NCBI RefSeq assembly: GCF_021696945.1
Contig: NZ_JACYHE010000054.1
Coordinates: 1-40,057 of the forward strand
Direction of reading: 5' to 3'
From: Streptomyces sp. JJ36
Lineage (GTDB): Bacteria > Actinomycetota > Actinomycetes > Streptomycetales > Streptomycetaceae
DNA length: 40,057 nucleotides
Every line of letters starts with the position of its first letter. Positions within the stretch are counted from its first letter, which is position 1. The position numbers and the translations under genes were made by a program. Below are positions 39,638 through 40,057 of the stretch, in pieces. A model generated the notes under the pieces. It was not told the origin of the DNA, searched no databases, and saw nothing but the letters and a program-made list of their open reading frames with translations.

Positions 39638-40057
39638 ATGAGTGGAGACGGGGTCCGCTGGACGGCGGAACAGGTTCTCGCGCTGGCGCCCGACGCCTCG
39701 TCACGGAAGCACGGCAGCAGGCTCGCCGCTCCGGAGCCGTGGTCGGAGGCGGGCACGGGCGACGGAGCGGTCTGGGGGCTGTGCCGGGGCAGCGGCAGCC
39801 GGCCCTACCGGACGGTGATCGACGTCGGTGGCGGCGACGCCCCGGGGTACCGCTGCACGTGCCCCAGCCGGAAGTTCCCGTGCAAGCACGCGCTCGGCCT
39901 GCTCCTGCTGTGGGCGGGAGGCGAGCCGGCTGTGCGGGAGGGTCCGGAGCCGCCGGAGTGGGCCGCGGAGTGGCTCGGCGGGCGCCGGGCGAGGGCGGCG
40001 GCGCGGACCGGCGCGGGCGCGACCGGGGAGCCCGGCTCCGGGCGGGGCGGCGGCCGG
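39638..40057 (+). CDS. SWIM zinc-finger protein, N-terminal part (cut by the right window edge)
   Basis: 140 codons are visible and the frame is open at the edge. MSGDGVRWTAEQVLALAPD begins it. The SWIM metal motif is complete: Cys73-Thr-Cys75, then Cys82-Lys-His84 (CTCPSRKFPCKHALGLLLLW). SWIM domains bind zinc and usually mediate protein or nucleic-acid contacts. The gene is divergent from the MoxR operon and shares its promoter region, as expected of the fourth member of the MoxR/DUF5682/VWA/SWIM set (YehQ in E. coli, which is longer). After residue 90 the sequence turns Arg/Ala/Gly-rich. Start is the ATG seven bases after a TAGCGT -10 box. Confidence 0.82.
   Translation, partial: MSGDGVRWTAEQVLALAPDASSRKHGSRLAAPEPWSEAGTGDGAVWGLCRGSGSRPYRTVIDVGGGDAPGYRCTCPSRKFPCKHALGLLLLWAGGEPAVREGPEPPEWAAEWLGGRRARAAARTGAGATGEPGSGRGGGR

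Noticed and set aside
1..40057. tRNA, rRNA, insertion sequences, phage genes or CRISPR arrays
   Set aside because: No cloverleaf-like sequence, transposase motif, terminal repeats or spaced identical repeats were seen on either strand by reading.

Overview
The window is high-GC (about 70% or more), with start-to-stop coupled operons, GTG starts and long G+C hairpin terminators. The gene content (sucCD, perM, purNH, folD, mdh, trpS, SCO4848-type membrane protein) is that of the conserved chromosome core of a Streptomyces or close relative. From memory, the order follows the SCO48xx region of S. coelicolor. I see no rRNA, tRNA, phage, insertion sequence or CRISPR array.

Layout. 1-2.4 kb: the start of a membrane metallophosphoesterase and an SCO4848-type protein (minus), divergent from a D-Ala-D-Ala carboxypeptidase. 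2.4-5.6 kb (minus): a YihY/BrkB membrane protein, a 2H phosphoesterase and trpS. 5.7-7.7 kb: ornithine aminotransferase (rocD) and a RibD-C/DHFR-like protein. 7.9-9.9 kb: a MocR-type regulator divergent from an AhpD-like protein. 10-13.4 kb: an orphan glycine betaine/choline-type binding lipoprotein, then an MFS exporter divergent from an ArsR-type regulator. 13.6-20.9 kb (minus): a five-gene choline/betaine operon coding for betaine-aldehyde dehydrogenase, a GMC choline dehydrogenase, an ABC ATPase, a tandem-fused permease and a binding protein. 21.3-24.1 kb: mdh, a DUF3017 protein and folD. 24.4-28.8 kb: an RDD protein, purH and purN (overlapping) and a membrane protein. 29-32 kb: perM divergent from a sigma-factor-like membrane protein. 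32.2-34.3 kb: sucD and sucC. 34.5-40 kb: a VWA protein, a DUF5682 protein and a MoxR ATPase (one coupled minus-strand operon), divergent from a SWIM zinc-finger gene cut by the right edge.

How the genes work together. The 13.6-20.9 kb operon should import choline and/or betaine and oxidise choline to glycine betaine, an osmoprotectant. The 10 kb lipoprotein is a second binding protein of the same family and could feed the same permease. mdh and sucCD are TCA-cycle genes; purN and purH act in purine synthesis and folD makes their formyl donor. The sucCD-perM-purNH-MoxR/VWA neighbourhood resembles the Rv0951-Rv0959 segment of Mycobacterium tuberculosis as I remember it.

The best candidate for a poorly described system is the MoxR/DUF5682/VWA/SWIM block at the right end. 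Its gene content resembles E. coli yehLMPQ. Its DUF5682 member carries GxxH, E and GxxH motifs that suggest a TIKI/TraB/EreA-type hydrolase, and a 62-bp interrupted inverted repeat fills the promoter region shared with the SWIM gene. A Crp-like site upstream of sucC and paired hairpins around the MFS/ArsR pair are further points of interest.
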